This document shows positions 27,139-37,353 of a stretch of DNA of 64,000 bases, in pieces. The stretch is taken from assembly GCA_023159155.1 (NCBI GenBank), contig JAJNNX010000063.1, positions 62,001-126,000 of the forward strand. Direction: 5' to 3'. The notes under the pieces are model-generated. The model had not been told where the DNA came from. It made no database searches and saw only the letters and a program-made list of their open reading frames with translations. This stretch comes from Ustulina deusta. Lineage: Eukaryota > Ascomycota > Sordariomycetes > Xylariales > Xylariaceae. The position numbers and the translations under genes were made by a program. Numbering within the stretch: the first letter of the stretch is position 1; each line of letters starts with the position of its first letter.

Positions 27139-27389
27139 TAGATCTTATTATTATTAGTTTTTATTAAAGTTAATTTATTAAGTTAGTATAATAGTACGTG
27201 CATAAAAAAGCACCGTGCGTAGCCCTTAGGTACTAGGTACCGACCCACCTAATTAAGGGCATAAATACCTCGCACCTCTGTCAGATACCCTAGTTAGTTT
27301 CCTTTTACAACCATACTCAATACAGACCTTCAGATCAGACCTAGTGACACCAAGTGACTAGTTCTGTAGAGGGACCGTATCGAGGCACA
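27139..27389 (+). repeat. LTR C (right outer)
   Basis: 251 bp. The interior-facing first 65 bp are RIP-mutated (TAGATCTTATTATTATTAG), while from about 27205 to the end the sequence is almost pristine and gives the best view of the ancestral LTR. Followed directly by ACCTTG. Confidence 0.85.
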
Positions 27390-27395
27390 ACCTTG

Positions 27396-27870
27396 CTATA
27401 TTCGCTAACCCTGCCATACAGACTGACGTAGCCATACAGACTGACGTAGCCATATTGGGTGACCTAGCCATACTGACTGACCTACCTATATTCGGTGGCC
27501 CTGCCATATTCGCTAGCCCTGCCATATTCGTTGACCTAGCCATACGACTGACCTATAGGTAGGTCAGTATGTATACGTAGGTCGGTCTGTATAGCCATGC
27601 TAGTCTGTATGGCTAGGTTGGTTTGTATGGCTTGGTCCGTATAGGTGGCTTGGTCCGTATAGGTGGCTTGGTCCGTATAGGTGGCTTGGTCCGTATGGCT
27701 ACCTAGGTCAACCAACTTGGCTGGGCCAGTCTGTATGGGTAGGTCCGTCTGTATGGGTAGGTCCGTCTGTATGGGTAGGTCGGTCGGTATGGCTAGGTTG
27801 GTCTGTATGGCTTGGTCTGTATGGCTTGGTCTGTATGGCTGGCTAGGTCGGTCTGTATGGCTGGGAGCCG
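27396..27870. repeat. Palindromic 18-bp minisatellite
   Basis: Repeats of an 18-bp unit related to GGTCNGTCTGTATGGCTA. The part left of about 27556 is in one orientation (GCCATACAGACTGACGTA-type units) and the part to the right is its reverse complement (three copies of GCTTGGTCCGTATAGGTG, then GGTAGGTCCGTCTGTATG units). The centre is CTGACCTA-TAGG-TAGGTCAG at 27548-27567. Apparent open frames across it are products of the period being divisible by three. Confidence 0.8.
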
Positions 27871-28171
27871 TATATAGCCGCGTGCATGCGATGTAAGCCG
27901 AGGCCGAAAATGCAGAAGAATTTCCTATTTGGGAGTGCCAAGAATTGCCTATTTGGGCGTACGGAAACTTTTTTGAGGTTTTTTTTTTTTACCGATAAGA
28001 AAGCCTTTCGTTAAAACGAAGGCACTCCAGCGTACGCTGCCGCCCTGCTACTCCATCCCAGCCGGCGACGTAGATATATTAGAGATAATTAGAAGAAGGA
28101 GTGGGTGCAACCTGCACTAGCCGCGATGGAAGACATATGGATAAAGAGGTAATTATCGCGATCGCGTAATC
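27871..28171. other. Spacer with repeat-end-like hairpin
   Basis: No gene. Two near-identical segments (AGAATTTCCTATTTGGG / AGAATTGCCTATTTGGG) lie at about 27916-27958. A hairpin-forming motif GCCTTTCGTTAAAACGAAGGC lies at about 28003-28024; a relative occurs at about 12889-12938 and partial versions at about 15825 and 15972, suggesting the terminus of a dispersed element. Confidence 0.45.
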
Positions 28172-28539
28172 AAAGAGTATGAGCACGTGCCAGTTCTCGC
28201 GAGGGAGCCAGATGCCTTTGATCGTGTTGCTCGTCTCCTCCAGCTCAACCTTAACGATGATGAGTTGGATACTTTATCAATCAGGCGCCAATAAGAATCC
28301 CAGAAAACATAAGTGCACTTGACTAGTGGCTCCATCCAGATAGGCGTCGGGAGTAGCCACGTTTATTATATATAGCGATCGAAATATTATCTATACCCGG
28401 ACTGTCTAATGAGGCTGAGCGCGTGTTTTCTGGCGGAAGAAAGACTTGTATATGGGATAGATCATCACTAAGCGCCGCCTCTATTGAACGCGCAGAATTT
28501 CTAAAAAGTATTCAGCGATCAGGAAATTATATCGGATGA
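28172..28539 (+). pseudogene. hAT transposase fragment (C-terminal dimerisation region)
   Basis: The segment 28384-28539 encodes a 51-residue tail with LSIPGLSNEAERVFSGGRK followed by W-D-R-x-x-L-S-A-A-S-I-E and a stop codon. This matches the conserved C-terminal hAT dimerisation motif (SAEAERVFSxxRR...L.....E). An upstream piece (28172-28290, starting KEYEHVPVLAREPDAF) lies in another frame and ends in a stop. The rest of the transposase is missing, so this is a truncated, frameshifted relic with near-normal base composition, unlike the gypsy copies. Confidence 0.8.
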
Positions 28540-29045
28540 CAAGATCATAGCTTAAGCTATAACTTCATCTATTTATAACTAACTGCCTAGATACCTATTT
28601 CTGATATAACAACTTAACCCAGGCCCTGAAGGGCTCCATGCGTGTAACAACAACAAAAATAAAAAACTTATTTCTTAGCATTCGACAGTCAATGCACTGC
28701 TCTAGTCGACATAGGAACCTTATGTCGACTGTCAACTGTCAGGGACACCTCAAAGTACTCGGTCCAAGCATCGGGGTTTGTTTCATTTATCTCTCCGTAA
28801 ACTTTACCCGTTCAGCCCTTTCCAAGCCCCGTCAGGACTCTCTTTACACGTGTAGTTGACTGCATAATATGGAGTGCGCTAAACCGGGGTTATTTACTGT
28901 AAACAAATCCCGATGGCATCTTTGAGGCCTGTCGGAGTTTTGTTTTGAGATGGGATTTTACTCAATCTGGTTAGCTCGATAACCCCAGTTTAACATAGTC
29001 GCAGGGACCTGCTCCCGTCAAGCCCCGTCGGCAGCTCGAACCCCG
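28540..29045. other. Non-coding spacer with GTCGAC palindrome
   Basis: No supportable gene; the 73-residue plus-strand frame at 28638-28859 has no family features. A 10-bp perfect inverted repeat AGTCGACATA/TATGTCGACT sits at 28704-28713 and 28721-28730 within further GACAGTCAA/GTCAACTGTC words like those at 13455-13570. Confidence 0.5.
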
Positions 29046-29169
29046 AGTTAGGGTGCAGTAGGTAACCGGTGGGGCATATAGTAGATGAGCCAAAAGCAAA
29101 TAACCATATAGCGCTAAAGAAACTCGAACTCATCTCGCTATATCCCCCACCGGTCACTGCACCCTAACT
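29046..29169. mobile_element. 124-bp MITE-like inverted repeat
   Basis: The left end AGTTAGGGTGCAGTAGG and right end CACTGCACCCTAACT are inverted copies, and the match continues through ACCGGTGGGG.ATATAG for roughly 31-35 bp on each side, leaving a short non-palindromic core. Non-coding. It could be a small MITE or a foldback remnant. Confidence 0.65.
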
Positions 29170-30074
29170 ATACCTACGCGGGTAGTAGTAGTAGTAGTAG
29201 TATTATTATTAACGTCTAGGCTAGGTGGCTGGTAGTGCTAGTTACATTTTAATAGTGCGATTATGGCTGCTAGGAGCCCATGCAGCCAATCGGCCTTCCT
29301 AGTACCTCACGTGACCTGTACAGATTTATGTTCGGCTAGACGATGAATTAGAGGGGGGGGGGTTCCTAGCAGCTTAGCCTTATACAAGTCTAATGCATGT
29401 ATTACGAAGGGGTATTAGGCTAACCAGGTCGAATGCATTCGCGTATAAAGCGAACTTTACGCCGTACCTGTGCCTCGCTGTGCCCAGAATGTGCCCACAC
29501 GGGCGCTAGCTATGACCATCAGTGTGGGGCCTATGGGGGCGACAGGGGTCAGTCGGCTCGCAGGCGAACCCTTCTGCTAGCGCTGTAATCATGCATTAGC
29601 GCAGGGATCGAATTAGTCGCCGTAGCGGCGCGGATCTATTATCGGATCGTGGGAGGCGTTCCCTTTGGGTTCACCATCTCTCACGGGCTTAAGAGAGATA
29701 GGCCACACCCGGGCTGAAAATACACGGCACAAAGGTTGGACCGGCCAGCGTCGACTGTCGCCTTCGTCCCTCCCTTTGATCGCAATGGCCACGATGTGCA
29801 TTAGTCAGATTCACATTAGTCAGAAGGAAATGGACGAACCAGTCTTGCCATTGCTGGCGCAGACGGTCGAGACAACATCTAGGTAATGTCCCATTCCCGT
29901 TTTCTTATCTGTCCTGGCCGTCTTATTTATTCGCATTTGGCCTTCAAGATCGTCGCGATTGTCCTGACTGACCCCTTCTCCAAGCAACGACGCGATCCCG
30001 AGCCGAATTTGCCGCCTGCCTCTCGCTTCCTCATCCTCCTACATCCATACATACCCCCAGACTACGACGAGACA
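29170..30074. other. Spacer and SDR promoter region
   Basis: Contains a GTA/TAG triplet repeat passing into TAT (29182-29210) and a G10 run near 29351. Several overlapping short frames at 29613-29886 have no family features. The open frame of the SDR extends upstream to 29886, but that part looks non-coding, so the SDR promoter should lie in about 29500-30070. Confidence 0.5.
29182..29210. repeat. Triplet microsatellite (GTA/TAT)n
   Basis: About six GTA units followed by TAT units. Simple repeat with no evident function. Confidence 0.8.
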
Positions 30075-31214
30075 ATGGCGAAAGAACAGCAAGTCGACAC
30101 CCGCGAGTTCCCGATAGAGCTCAAGCTCGCCGACGGCATCAAGAGCTGGCTCTACTCCCAGCTTTTCGTCACACCAAAGGCCCCCAAGCACTCCTTTGCC
30201 GGCCAGACCATAATCGTCACTGGTGGCAACTCGGGCTTGGGTCTTGAGGCTGCGCGCTACTACTACAAACTCGGCGGCGCCAAGCTCATTCTCGCCGTGC
30301 GCTCCCTCTCCAAGGGCGAGGCCGCAAAAGAAGACATTGTCAAGAGCGTCAGGACCCGCAGCGATGGTGCCGCTGCGATCGAAGTGTGGGATCTCGATGT
30401 CTGCAGCACCCCATCTGTACTTGCCTTTGCGGAACGCATCAAGAGTCTAGAGCGTGTCGACGTGTTGCTGTGCAATGCTGGCGTCAACTACAAGACCCTC
30501 GAGCTTGACGAGGGCATTGAGCGCAGCATGCAGGTCAATGTCCTCAACACCCTCTTGCTTCCTTTGGCTTCCATGAACAAGCTGCGAGAAACCAAGGCTA
30601 AATTTCCCGACTCGTCTCCTCATATCACCATCACTAGTTCGGACGCGTACCGATTGACAAAGTACAACGAGATCAACAGCCCCAATATCTATGAAGCGTT
30701 CAACAGCAAGGAGACCTTCAATGGCCAAGCCAGGTAAGTCATTGTGCTTTACGGATGAAGCTTCGGGATAACCCCAAGACGCATCTGGATTGAGGCTAAT
30801 AATACACTCTGTAGATACCAGGACAGCAAGTTGATTCAATTGCTCTGCAACCGGGAGATGGTCAAGCGCATGTCCAAGAACAAGCCCGACGCCCCCCACG
30901 TCACCTTCAACCTCGTGAGCCCCGGTCTCTGCGTCTCCAACATTGACAGGAAGGACGGCAACTGGCCTCTCAAGACGCGCATCCTGCACAAGATCTTATA
31001 CCGCACGACTGAAGTCGGTGCGCGCACATTGGTCCACGGCACGTTCGCCGGTCCGCAGACACACGGCGCCTACCTGGTTGACTGCAAAGTGCCGCCGTTG
31101 GAGCCCTGGGTCGTTAGCGACCTCGGCGCGCGGGTGCAGTTGAAGACCTACGAGCAGACCATGGCCATCTTGGAGAAGAGGAAGCCTGGTCTCTCTGCAG
31201 AGGTTGGATTGTAA
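30075..31214 (+). CDS. Short-chain dehydrogenase/reductase
   Basis: Two exons, 30075-30733 and 30815-31214 (intron 81 bp, GTAAGT...GTAG, branch GGCTAAT), about 352 aa. Classical Rossmann SDR features: cofactor motif TGGNSGLG near residue 48, NAG in LLCNAGV, the active-site Ser in ITSSDAY, and YQDSK as the catalytic YxxxK, which is created exactly at the exon junction. The extra N-terminal 40 residues and overall length resemble the retinol-dehydrogenase/TIC32-like fungal SDRs. The frame is open upstream to 29886, but MAKEQQVD at 30075 is chosen because it directly precedes the conserved part. It would oxidise an alcohol or reduce a ketone with NAD(P)(H). It is the leftmost gene of the polyketide locus and converges on the BBE oxidase, so participation in the pathway is inferred from position only. 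Confidence 0.85.
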
Positions 31215-32508
31215 ACCATCAATGTATACATACTGAATGGCGGTGGATATGCCTATGGGTTATTACCTCGTTTTGGCTCGCTAATATCGCTTCTTGTGTT
31301 TGAAAAGTTAGGACTTCGAGGGCACGGTTTTAAGTACATACCTACATAGTATTGTGTTAAAATAGGAACTCCTTATTTTACTAGCCCGACGTGTAGAGGT
31401 GTTATATAGCTATTGCAGGCAATCTGATTGTAGTTACGATGGAACATGGCAGCAACATCTGTACTGACGTATCGCTTTGAGCCTGATATAACAGCAAATG
31501 GAGACTTATACCCCCTTGATATTTATTTAACTTTACTTTACTACACCTGCTTGACAGATGAATCCGTGCACTCCATGTTTACCTACAATATTAATATTTT
31601 AAGTGGGTAGTACCACCACGTTAGGAAAACGTAAAAAATAATTCGAATAGTTATACATATTGATTATTCCAAATATCAATATTACATGTATCAATTCTTC
31701 TAATTGTCTAAGGTAGAAATGGTTGTAATATGTATGCTCTTGTAAAAATGATGAGAAACTGGCAGATGCACGGATTCGGTTGTCAACTAACTGTACCTAT
31801 CTAGATGCTATCTTCTCACCACGACCTTTGACATGAATGACTTGCTAAAAGAACAGGGGTAGAATCCCAAAATCCAGTGTTAGATATATCAAGAGCTTGA
31901 GTTTGTACTTGATCATATTTTATTCCCCATTTCTTTACTAATTACTCTGAGTATTACTCCGTACATGGCTACCGCACTCTTGGCATGATAAATTCCGCTA
32001 ATAGTACTCTGTAACCCCTGAAATCTTAACTCGGCGCGTGAGCATTCGGGAAAATGCATGCGTAGAAGCAGTCATGCGGAGAAGACGAGAAGACCACAGC
32101 ATCGTTGATATCTCGCATCGAAATGTGGCCTTTAGGGCCGCACTCTAGATGAAAAAGGCGCTGCCATCGCGAGGCATGAGGACAAGGAATCAAAGATCAT
32201 TGGGACTCAGTGGGATTTACAGAGTATAGTATTTTCCCCCAAGTATGAAGTGATGCCAACCCCCCTTTTCACGTAAGTCACCTATGCATGAAAAGAAACA
32301 GATGCACAAGACAAAGTAATTAAATGTAGGCATTGCTCACTACGACCCCTATTATAATTGGGATTCTAAAAAAGATCTAATTCTAAAAATCTAACACTTT
32401 GGACAACTAATAACACAATTTATATAGGAAACGCACTTGGCATCCCGCCGAAGAAAAGAACAGGGCAAAGGAACAAGTGTTTCGTGATGGACATGGCTCG
32501 ATGATGGC
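31215..32508. other. Convergent intergenic region, no gene seen
   Basis: About 1.3 kb between the 3' ends of the SDR and the BBE oxidase. Somewhat AT-rich, without a frame or conserved motif; presumably holds both 3' UTRs and polyadenylation sites. Confidence 0.6.
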
Positions 32509-34387
32509 CTACTTCTTAGCGCACATGCGTCCCGTCCCGAGATCGACACTCCACTTGGCATCGTTGCCCACGGCAGTCGGCGTCCACAGCGTGTAGTCCG
32601 GGTCGTACTTGGCCTTGATCTTGGCTAGGCGGCCGTAGTTGCTGCCGAAGTAGTCCGCCTTCCACTGCGGGTTGTCCCAGGTGCCCTCGTTGAGGTAGCC
32701 GCCGCCGTTGGGCATCAGGGTGCGGAACGCGTCCTGCATCCCGTTCACCTGGGCTTGCTGCGCGCTGACCTCTGCCCAGCCGGCCTCGGGAGAGAGCTGG
32801 CGGCCCATGTTGATCAGCATCAGCGAGTCGCGCCACGCCGGGTTGACTGAGTTGGCGTTGGGGGCGATGCCCGCGTTCTTGGCGGTCACGTTCATGGCCA
32901 CGAAGACGAAGACGGAGTCCGGGATCTCGTCGGTCAGGCTGCGGATGATGCTCACGAGCTCGTGCGCGTGCTTGCCGGCCGTGGCGCGCGGCACCAATCG
33001 GTCGCCGACCGTCTGGTTGACACCCCAGGGGCTGACGCCGGTAAAGTACGTGTAGTGTTCCGAGAAGGTGGCGTGCGTCGCTGTCTGGTTCAGTACGAGA
33101 TCGAGTCCCAGCGCCGTCCGATCATCGTGGAAGGGCTGCATCGCCGCGTTGAGTTCCGCTGAAGTCTTATCGGCCCACGTGGCGAAGCTGAGGAAGAACC
33201 AGTCACGCGTGAATGTGACGGCTGTCTTGAGCGTCGGGTATTGCGAGTCTAGCACGAGCAGGTGCTTGACCCACGCCTCGATCGCCTTCCAGTAGTTCTC
33301 CGTGTTCGTGTTGTAGAACATGAAGGTGTTACCGGCCACATCTCCATCCTTGTGCGCCTTGGCGGTGATGGAGAGCACGATGGCATAGTTTCCGGCACCA
33401 CCGCCGGCCAGGGCCCAGTAGAGATCCGAGTTCTGGGTGGCAGAAGCGACGAGGTGGTGACCGTCTGTGGTTATGACTTCGAACTCCAGAGCGTTATCGG
33501 CGCCAAGGCCGTAGCTGGCCGTCAGAGGCCCGTGGCCGCCACCAGGCATCCACCCAGCCAGCCCTACCGTAGGGCATCCGCCGGCAGCGACCCGGTAGCC
33601 GTGGGCACTCGCTATCTCGTAGGCTTCTCCAACTTGAATGCCGGCACCGAGCTTGGCTGCACCGCCTTTGTATATCGGACCCGAGTAGTCGAAGAAGCTC
33701 ACATCCTTCAGGTGGTGTGTCCACAATGCCAAGGACCCGGCACCTGTGGATCGGCCAAGGATGTCGTGTCCCGTGTTCTTCACCGTCAGCCGAATGTTGT
33801 GTTCTTTGACGAATTTTAAACCGGCAATGACATCACTGGCACCAGTGACATTGATGGCGTACGATGCCAGGTTGCCGAGTGTACACGAGCCTTGTGATGC
33901 TAGGAACGGGCTGCAGGTGTTGTTGAGCCAGTAGGGGCACATGACGTTGACGGGGGACTCGAGACTGGGAGTCATCCAGGTTAGCTTGGTTTCCATTCCA
34001 AGTCATCTCATGTCCTTCAAACTCTGGAAAAACTTACTATGGGTCGACATAGGGCCACTGCTCCTGAAGCACAGCGCAGGCTGCGCTATCGGCAACTATC
34101 CCATCTTCGTTGTTGCTATAGCAGACCTCGGCAATAGGAGTACCGCGAATCAGTCTTCCTCCAACTGTGGCGTTGAGTTTGTTCCAATCCGAGACGCTAG
34201 GCCATGCTTTATCTCCTGGAAGCGCTCGGCATGTGGACTTTGTCGAATTTGCTTCGATATCACGAGTCGATAGAGGGCTGCTTGGGTTACCAAACTCCCA
34301 AATACCTTGGGTCAGGCTGTACGGAACGTGGAGAGTGGCAGCGCCGAAACTCGACAATGCGAGTATACTCGCCGCCTGGAAATGCAT
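32509..34387 (-). CDS. FAD-linked oxidase, VAO/BBE family, bicovalent type, with signal peptide
   Basis: Two exons, 34387-34038 and 33964-32509 (intron 73 bp, GTAAGT, branch CTAAC, acceptor CCCAG), about 601 aa. The N-terminus MHFQAASILALSSFGAATL looks like a secretion signal. The FAD_binding_4 (PCMH) domain follows, with the covalent histidine in NTGHDILGRS and a cysteine in AAGGCPTVGLAGW at the position used for the second (6-S-cysteinyl) flavin link, so bicovalent FAD is expected. The BBE domain near the C-terminus has YLNEGTWDNPQW and the tail KAKYDPDYTLWTPTAVG. Family members oxidise alcohols or amines or drive oxidative cyclisation using O2; in fungal polyketide clusters Sol5-type members catalyse oxidation with Diels-Alder cyclisation. 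Substrate here is unknown. An ER/vesicle or secreted location is inferred from the signal. Lies next to the hydrolase on the same strand. Confidence 0.88.
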
Positions 34388-35213
34388 ATCGAGGTAACTT
34401 GGTTTTTAATGTAGACTCGAAATGAAGTGTTGTGTGAAAGCAGATGCTGAGCAGTACTCGATTAAACACCGAGCCTTCGAAATCTATTCATTATTATATC
34501 CCTAATCCTCTGATCCTTCTCCTCCCCCCCAACAGTCATCGTTTGAGCGAAGTGCTGATATCGTTCCGCACAATGACCAACATTCCTTTCGTTTCGTGTT
34601 TTAGTCAACATGGGATGAGCAATATCACAGCCACCAAGTTCCATCAGACCACGATCCTGTCATTTGACTGGTTGCCTCATGTCAGCCCCTTTCAGCCCAG
34701 CTCCCTCCTCAAGGATAGCGTCGCGTGGAATGATCGATTTGAAATCGTTCCGGCCTGGAGTCGTGCCACGCCACACTAGCGTTGGGTAGTCTATAGTAGT
34801 CTATTTTGACTGAGTCGTGCTGAAGGATTTCAATCCATCCCGCATTGGATCGGATTTGCTTCAGGGAGTATAAAAATACTTCCATTGAATGAACATAGGG
34901 GCAGCTAGCGGGTGATGAACTCTGTGTACCGAAAACGAGGGTCTTGTAAATTAGTCTCGCTGCCAAATTTGGAACCATGGCCTCGTTTTGTCCGTGCAAT
35001 GGGTGACGGAAGAAGTGTGTCTTTTTCCATATCTCGTGAGTCGGTCATGATAGGAGTCATCTCATGACAGGAGTTAGCATAATATTATGCCATTGCTTGT
35101 ATTTTTCCTAAAGGCGATACCAACACAGTCAACCCAAGGACAAAAAATAGAATATACCTCGCCCTAGGTATCTAGCCCTAGGAGATATCCTAGTGTAACC
35201 TAGGAAGTAATAA

Positions 35214-35248
35214 TACCCGTTGGGACGGAAGGGGAGTCCCAACGGGTA
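35214..35248. repeat. Perfect 13-bp hairpin
   Basis: TACCCGTTGGGAC (35214-35226) and GTCCCAACGGGTA (35236-35248) are exact reverse complements with a 9-nt loop. Not adjacent to a gene end. It may belong to a non-autonomous element together with the B-box-like site at 35308-35316. Confidence 0.6.
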
Positions 35249-35302
35249 CCATTGGCAACAGGGGGGATGAGCCTCAATGGTCGGCAACATAATCATGCAG
35301 CT

Positions 35303-35322
35303 GGTGGGGATCGAACTCCACC
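35303..35322 (-). repeat. T-arm/B-box-like site, possible SINE remnant
   Basis: On the minus strand GTTCGATCC fits the Pol III B-box GTTCGANNC inside a GGTGG...CCACC stem. No matching acceptor stem or clear A-box upstream, so it is not a tRNA gene. A similar site is at 50926-50990. Confidence 0.35.
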
Positions 35323-36353
35323 TATCTCTGTTAACCGGCCCCTGTTGTAAATAAGCATGCATACGGCACGGGGGTATCGGGCATAAGGTTGGGCCGTCGC
35401 TCAACCTAGAATTCGAGTTGACGATGTTTGGTAGTCCGATAACACGGGACCCCTGTCGCTGGAAAGAAAGGTATTACTGTACTTCAAACAATGCATCTAC
35501 ACGTGTATGGCATCATCGAGCATAGACCTGGATGACAGTATCATGCGCCCGGTACGCTTATGTGCTCTGGGCCCAGGGCACCCTCGTCCAGATCCGAATC
35601 TACAGCCTTATGCGTGTTGTTGCATGGGAAGCCTAGGGTCTGTTCCCACGAACCGACTTTATCGGTTCCTTCGACTAGGTTTGGCTCTTTGCCGCTATCA
35701 TACAAGCGTAGCAGCTTAGACGAGCTTATTTTCTGGGTCACGGTAGTCACCGCCCATTTGGGCGCCCACGTGTCCGTGTAATCTCACAGGCGACACACCG
35801 CCCTCTTATCATCCATACGGTCTATAATACTTTGGATATCACGAGCGAGGGGAGCATTGTTTCACACCAGACAGTGTGGATACCGCGTTGCTTAGAGTAA
35901 TTATTGCCCATAACTGCAGCTATCGGTATCAGTATTAACGACTCCACAGAGGACGGGATCTTCATCCTTGAGTCGCTCTATTCAGAACATTGTGTTACTA
36001 GAACTTCTCCTATGGGTAAAATTTATACATGGACTGAGAATACACGGATCAGTCTCATGTCTCAGATCACTACGACTCTTGGCCGAATAGTGTATGAAAG
36101 TAATAGTTTACATCATCATGGGCAAACAAAAAGAGCAGGATTTTTAGACACATAGAAACGATCGCTTCAAGTCAACTACATTCATACAGTACAGCTCTGT
36201 GAACAGTCCTCAGATGCTATGCTCATTTCGAACTGACAGAGGCAAGGTTTAGAAAATCAAGGTTTGGTGAATCAAGTTTTACTCTGTAGTGTGCTCTCAG
36301 ATGGCGAACTAATCTATCTCAACGAGTATATATAAAACGGCACAAAATCAACT

Positions 36354-37353
36354 CTATAACATGTCACCCGCCAACACCACTCTGAAGAACTCTACTGTTG
36401 CAGCCACCATCTCCTTGGAGCCGTCCCCTGTAGCAATATTGAGATGATCCTTCCCCTTGGCAAAATACTCCTGCTTGGGGGCCTTGATTCTATCAAACGC
36501 CTCACGCTGCTCTTCAGGGGGCGAAATGTCGTCGAGCTCTGGAATGACCATCATGACGGGCGCCTTGATCATGTCCATATACTCCTTGGGACGAAACAGG
36601 GCGAGTTTCTGGTATGTCTGGAGCGTGATTCGATCTCGGAAGTCGGGGTGCCCCAGCTCGGATGCAGCTTTCATGAGTTGATAGGCTCGGATTCCGCCAG
36701 AACCACCGGCACCCCCGAACCCGATAGGGTTGTCACCTTTCGGCGTGAAGGGCGGCAGGCTGTATGCCTCGTTCCCGCGCAGTTGCGAGACACGGTCCTT
36801 GATGAGTTGCACGTAGGCTTTATCGGCGCGGTCGGGCTTGACGTAGCTAAATAGCGGGCAAACCATGACTATAGCCTTGGGCCGCCGGTCAACAGCGGCA
36901 GACGTGGCGCTGACGACAGCTCCGAACGACATTCCCCAGAGCACAATTTGGCTCGAATCCACGCTTGGAAGTCCAGCGACGTAAGTGTAGATGTCTGATA
37001 GGTCCTCTGCCATCTGGAGAGGGTTGAGCAGGTTGCGTGGTTGACCTCCACTGGCGCCAACGCTTCGCGCATCATACAGTAGTACGTTGAAACCGTGAGA
37101 ATGGAACGCCTCTGCGACGTCTGGCAGCGTCATTTCCTTGACGCAATTGAACTACATGTCGCCTCTATGCATGAGCCATGGACAGAATAACTAGGTTTGC
37201 GTATTTGGACCGAGAGCAATTGTACGAACGACTTACGCCATGGGACATTATGATTGCAGGCGCAGGGCCATCGACTGTGTACAGCCATCCCGATATCGAA
37301 GTGCCATCGATGGTCTTGCACTCGACGAGGCGGTGACGCGAACCCGGAGCCAT
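36354..37353 (-). CDS. Alpha/beta hydrolase, polyketide transferase/thiohydrolase-like
   Basis: Two exons, 37353-37237 and 37151-36354 (intron 85 bp, GTAAGT...TGTAG), about 304 aa. Splicing yields IMSHGFNCVKEMTLPDVAE, restoring the oxyanion-hole HGF segment of this family, followed by YDARSVGASGGQPRN. Catalytic residues are visible: nucleophile Ser in GMSFGA, Asp in PELDDISPP and His in KGKDHLN. Proteins of this type next to highly reducing PKSs lacking a release domain (fumagillin Fma-AT/Af380, brefeldin Bref-TH) cleave or transfer the finished chain from the ACP. The gene is divergent from the PKS with about 0.8 kb between the starts, consistent with co-regulation. Offloading role is inferred; a dienelactone-hydrolase-like tailoring role is the alternative. 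Confidence 0.85.

Larger units (their letters stand above)
16001..27389 (+). mobile_element. Tandem Ty3/gypsy array: LTR-int-LTR-int-LTR, RIP-degraded
   Basis: Three LTRs of identical length (251 bp; 16001-16251, 21460-21710, 27139-27389) alternate with two homologous internal regions. The outer ends are TGGATCCC and GGCACA. The sequence ACCTTG stands directly outside both ends (15995-16000 and 27390-27395), so the whole array behaves as one insertion with one target duplication. Differences between copies are mainly C/T and G/A transitions. A Gag zinc knuckle and an RT block FGLxNxxATF place it in Ty3/gypsy on the plus strand. Both internal copies are full of stops and non-functional. An additional 283-bp element is inserted at 22417-22699. 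Confidence 0.85.
34388..36353. other. Intergenic region, repeat-like, no gene seen
   Basis: Nearly 2 kb between two minus-strand genes. Small overlapping frames on both strands (34444-34779, 35507-35781, 35904-36155) lack family features. The segment 35140-35460 looks like a short repeat: CCCTAGG/CCTAGG words, a 13-bp perfect hairpin and a Pol III B-box-like motif. The 34388-34900 part should contain the promoter of the BBE oxidase. Confidence 0.55.

Noticed and set aside
27358..27896. Open frames with repeated NMAG/VCMGRS-type residues
   Set aside because: Translation of an 18-bp minisatellite; period divisible by three keeps frames open by chance.
33262..33819. 185-residue plus-strand frame over the BBE oxidase
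   Set aside because: Antisense shadow of a clearly conserved flavoenzyme exon.
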